Shown here piece after piece: positions 63,676-64,000 of a DNA stretch of 64,000 bases (position 1 is the first letter of the stretch; each line of letters begins with the position of its first letter). The notes beneath the pieces are model-generated. The model was not told the origin of the DNA, ran no database searches, and worked only from the letters and a program-made list of their open reading frames with translations. Position numbers and translations under genes: made by a program. This stretch comes from Alteromonas macleodii ATCC 27126 (lineage in GTDB: Bacteria; Pseudomonadota; Gammaproteobacteria; Enterobacterales; Alteromonadaceae), in contig NC_018632.1 in the NCBI RefSeq assembly GCF_000172635.2, positions 1,054,001 to 1,118,000 of the forward strand, written 5' to 3'.

Positions 63676-64000
63676 ATGTTTTATCTTTTTCCTTTCGGCA
63701 ATGTATCTCAAAATGAGGGGATTATTGTCTACGGGGCTGGCGCTATTGGCCAATCTTTCTTAAAGCAGCTTGAGGTAACTCTGCCTTTTGCTGTTATCTA
63801 CGTGACCGATAAGAAAATAGTATCGTCAAAAAAAGTCGGTAATGTTGTTTTTCTTCCGGAAAAAGATGTTTTTCAGCTTCCAGCTTATCAAATCGTCGTC
63901 GCGTCGTTAAAATTTGGTGAAGAAATCAAACAGCGTTTGATTCAACAAGGTATTGAGGCCGAGAGAGTTGTTATGCTTGCCGAAAATCATGCTATGGAAG
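63676..64000 (+). CDS. Rossmann-like stand-alone protein, partial at window edge
   Basis: ATG 63676 lies 8 bases after the GT8 stop behind AGGAAGTTGT. The first 108 residues visible (GIIVYGAGAIGQSFLKQL, YVTDKKIVSSKKVGN, YQIVVASLKFGEEI) are almost wholly the same type of domain that tails the three enzymes upstream. The frame runs off the window, so a second domain may follow. Function is unknown; nucleotide binding is suggested by YGAGAIG. Confidence 0.75.
   Translation, partial: MFYLFPFGNVSQNEGIIVYGAGAIGQSFLKQLEVTLPFAVIYVTDKKIVSSKKVGNVVFLPEKDVFQLPAYQIVVASLKFGEEIKQRLIQQGIEAERVVMLAENHAME

Overview
This window reads as chromosomal DNA of a marine gammaproteobacterium, most likely Alteromonas or a close Alteromonadaceae relative. 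That is an inference from the polar-flagellar gene order with the H-ring genes flgT and flgP, the Lap-type adhesion locus, the smrA homologue, and the style of the proteins. No database search was possible.

Layout. 1-2.75 kb: the 3' end of purL, a small predicted membrane or secreted peptide, smrA, a 41-residue acidic ORF and tRNA-Arg(CCT). 2.9-30.5 kb: a complete Lap-type (c-di-GMP-controlled) adhesion locus. It holds an adhesin of about 6,200 residues split by one frameshift, a divergent TolC-OmpA / ABC / HlyD type I exporter with a LuxR-type regulator, and the convergent lapD-lapG control pair. 30.6-52.9 kb: flagellar and chemotaxis genes, namely flgT and flgP, flgA-flgM-flgN, cheV-cheR (cheR frameshifted), flgBCDE, flgFGHIJ, flgKL, two flagellins, flaG, fliD, fliS and a small fliT-position gene. 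52.9-64 kb: an AT-richer, mosaic flagellar-glycosylation region. It holds a Maf-type (DUF115) transferase with a duplicated N-terminal unit, a GT2, two sulfotransferases, a methyltransferase-glycosyltransferase-methyltransferase fusion, a GT8, and the start of a stand-alone Rossmann-like protein.

How the parts work together. By analogy with Pseudomonas LapADG, LapD would sense cytosolic c-di-GMP and hold the periplasmic protease LapG. When released, LapG would cut the adhesin at its N-terminal TAAG site and free the cell from the surface. The lapG-lapD pair lies beside the flagellar H-ring gene flgT, so genes for surface attachment and for swimming adjoin. Flagellar transcription looks tiered. 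There are GG-N10-GC sigma-54 promoters before flgT, flgB and flgF, and TAAA-N15-GCCGATAA-type sigma-28 promoters before flgM and both flagellins.

The least expected features are a Rossmann-like tail fused to three unrelated glycan enzymes and followed by a stand-alone copy, two sulfotransferases in a flagellin-modification region, a TolC-OmpA fusion exporter, an adhesin C-terminus without recognisable RTX repeats, and two frameshifts in short tracts (a likely AC-dinucleotide loss in the adhesin and an A7 run in cheR).
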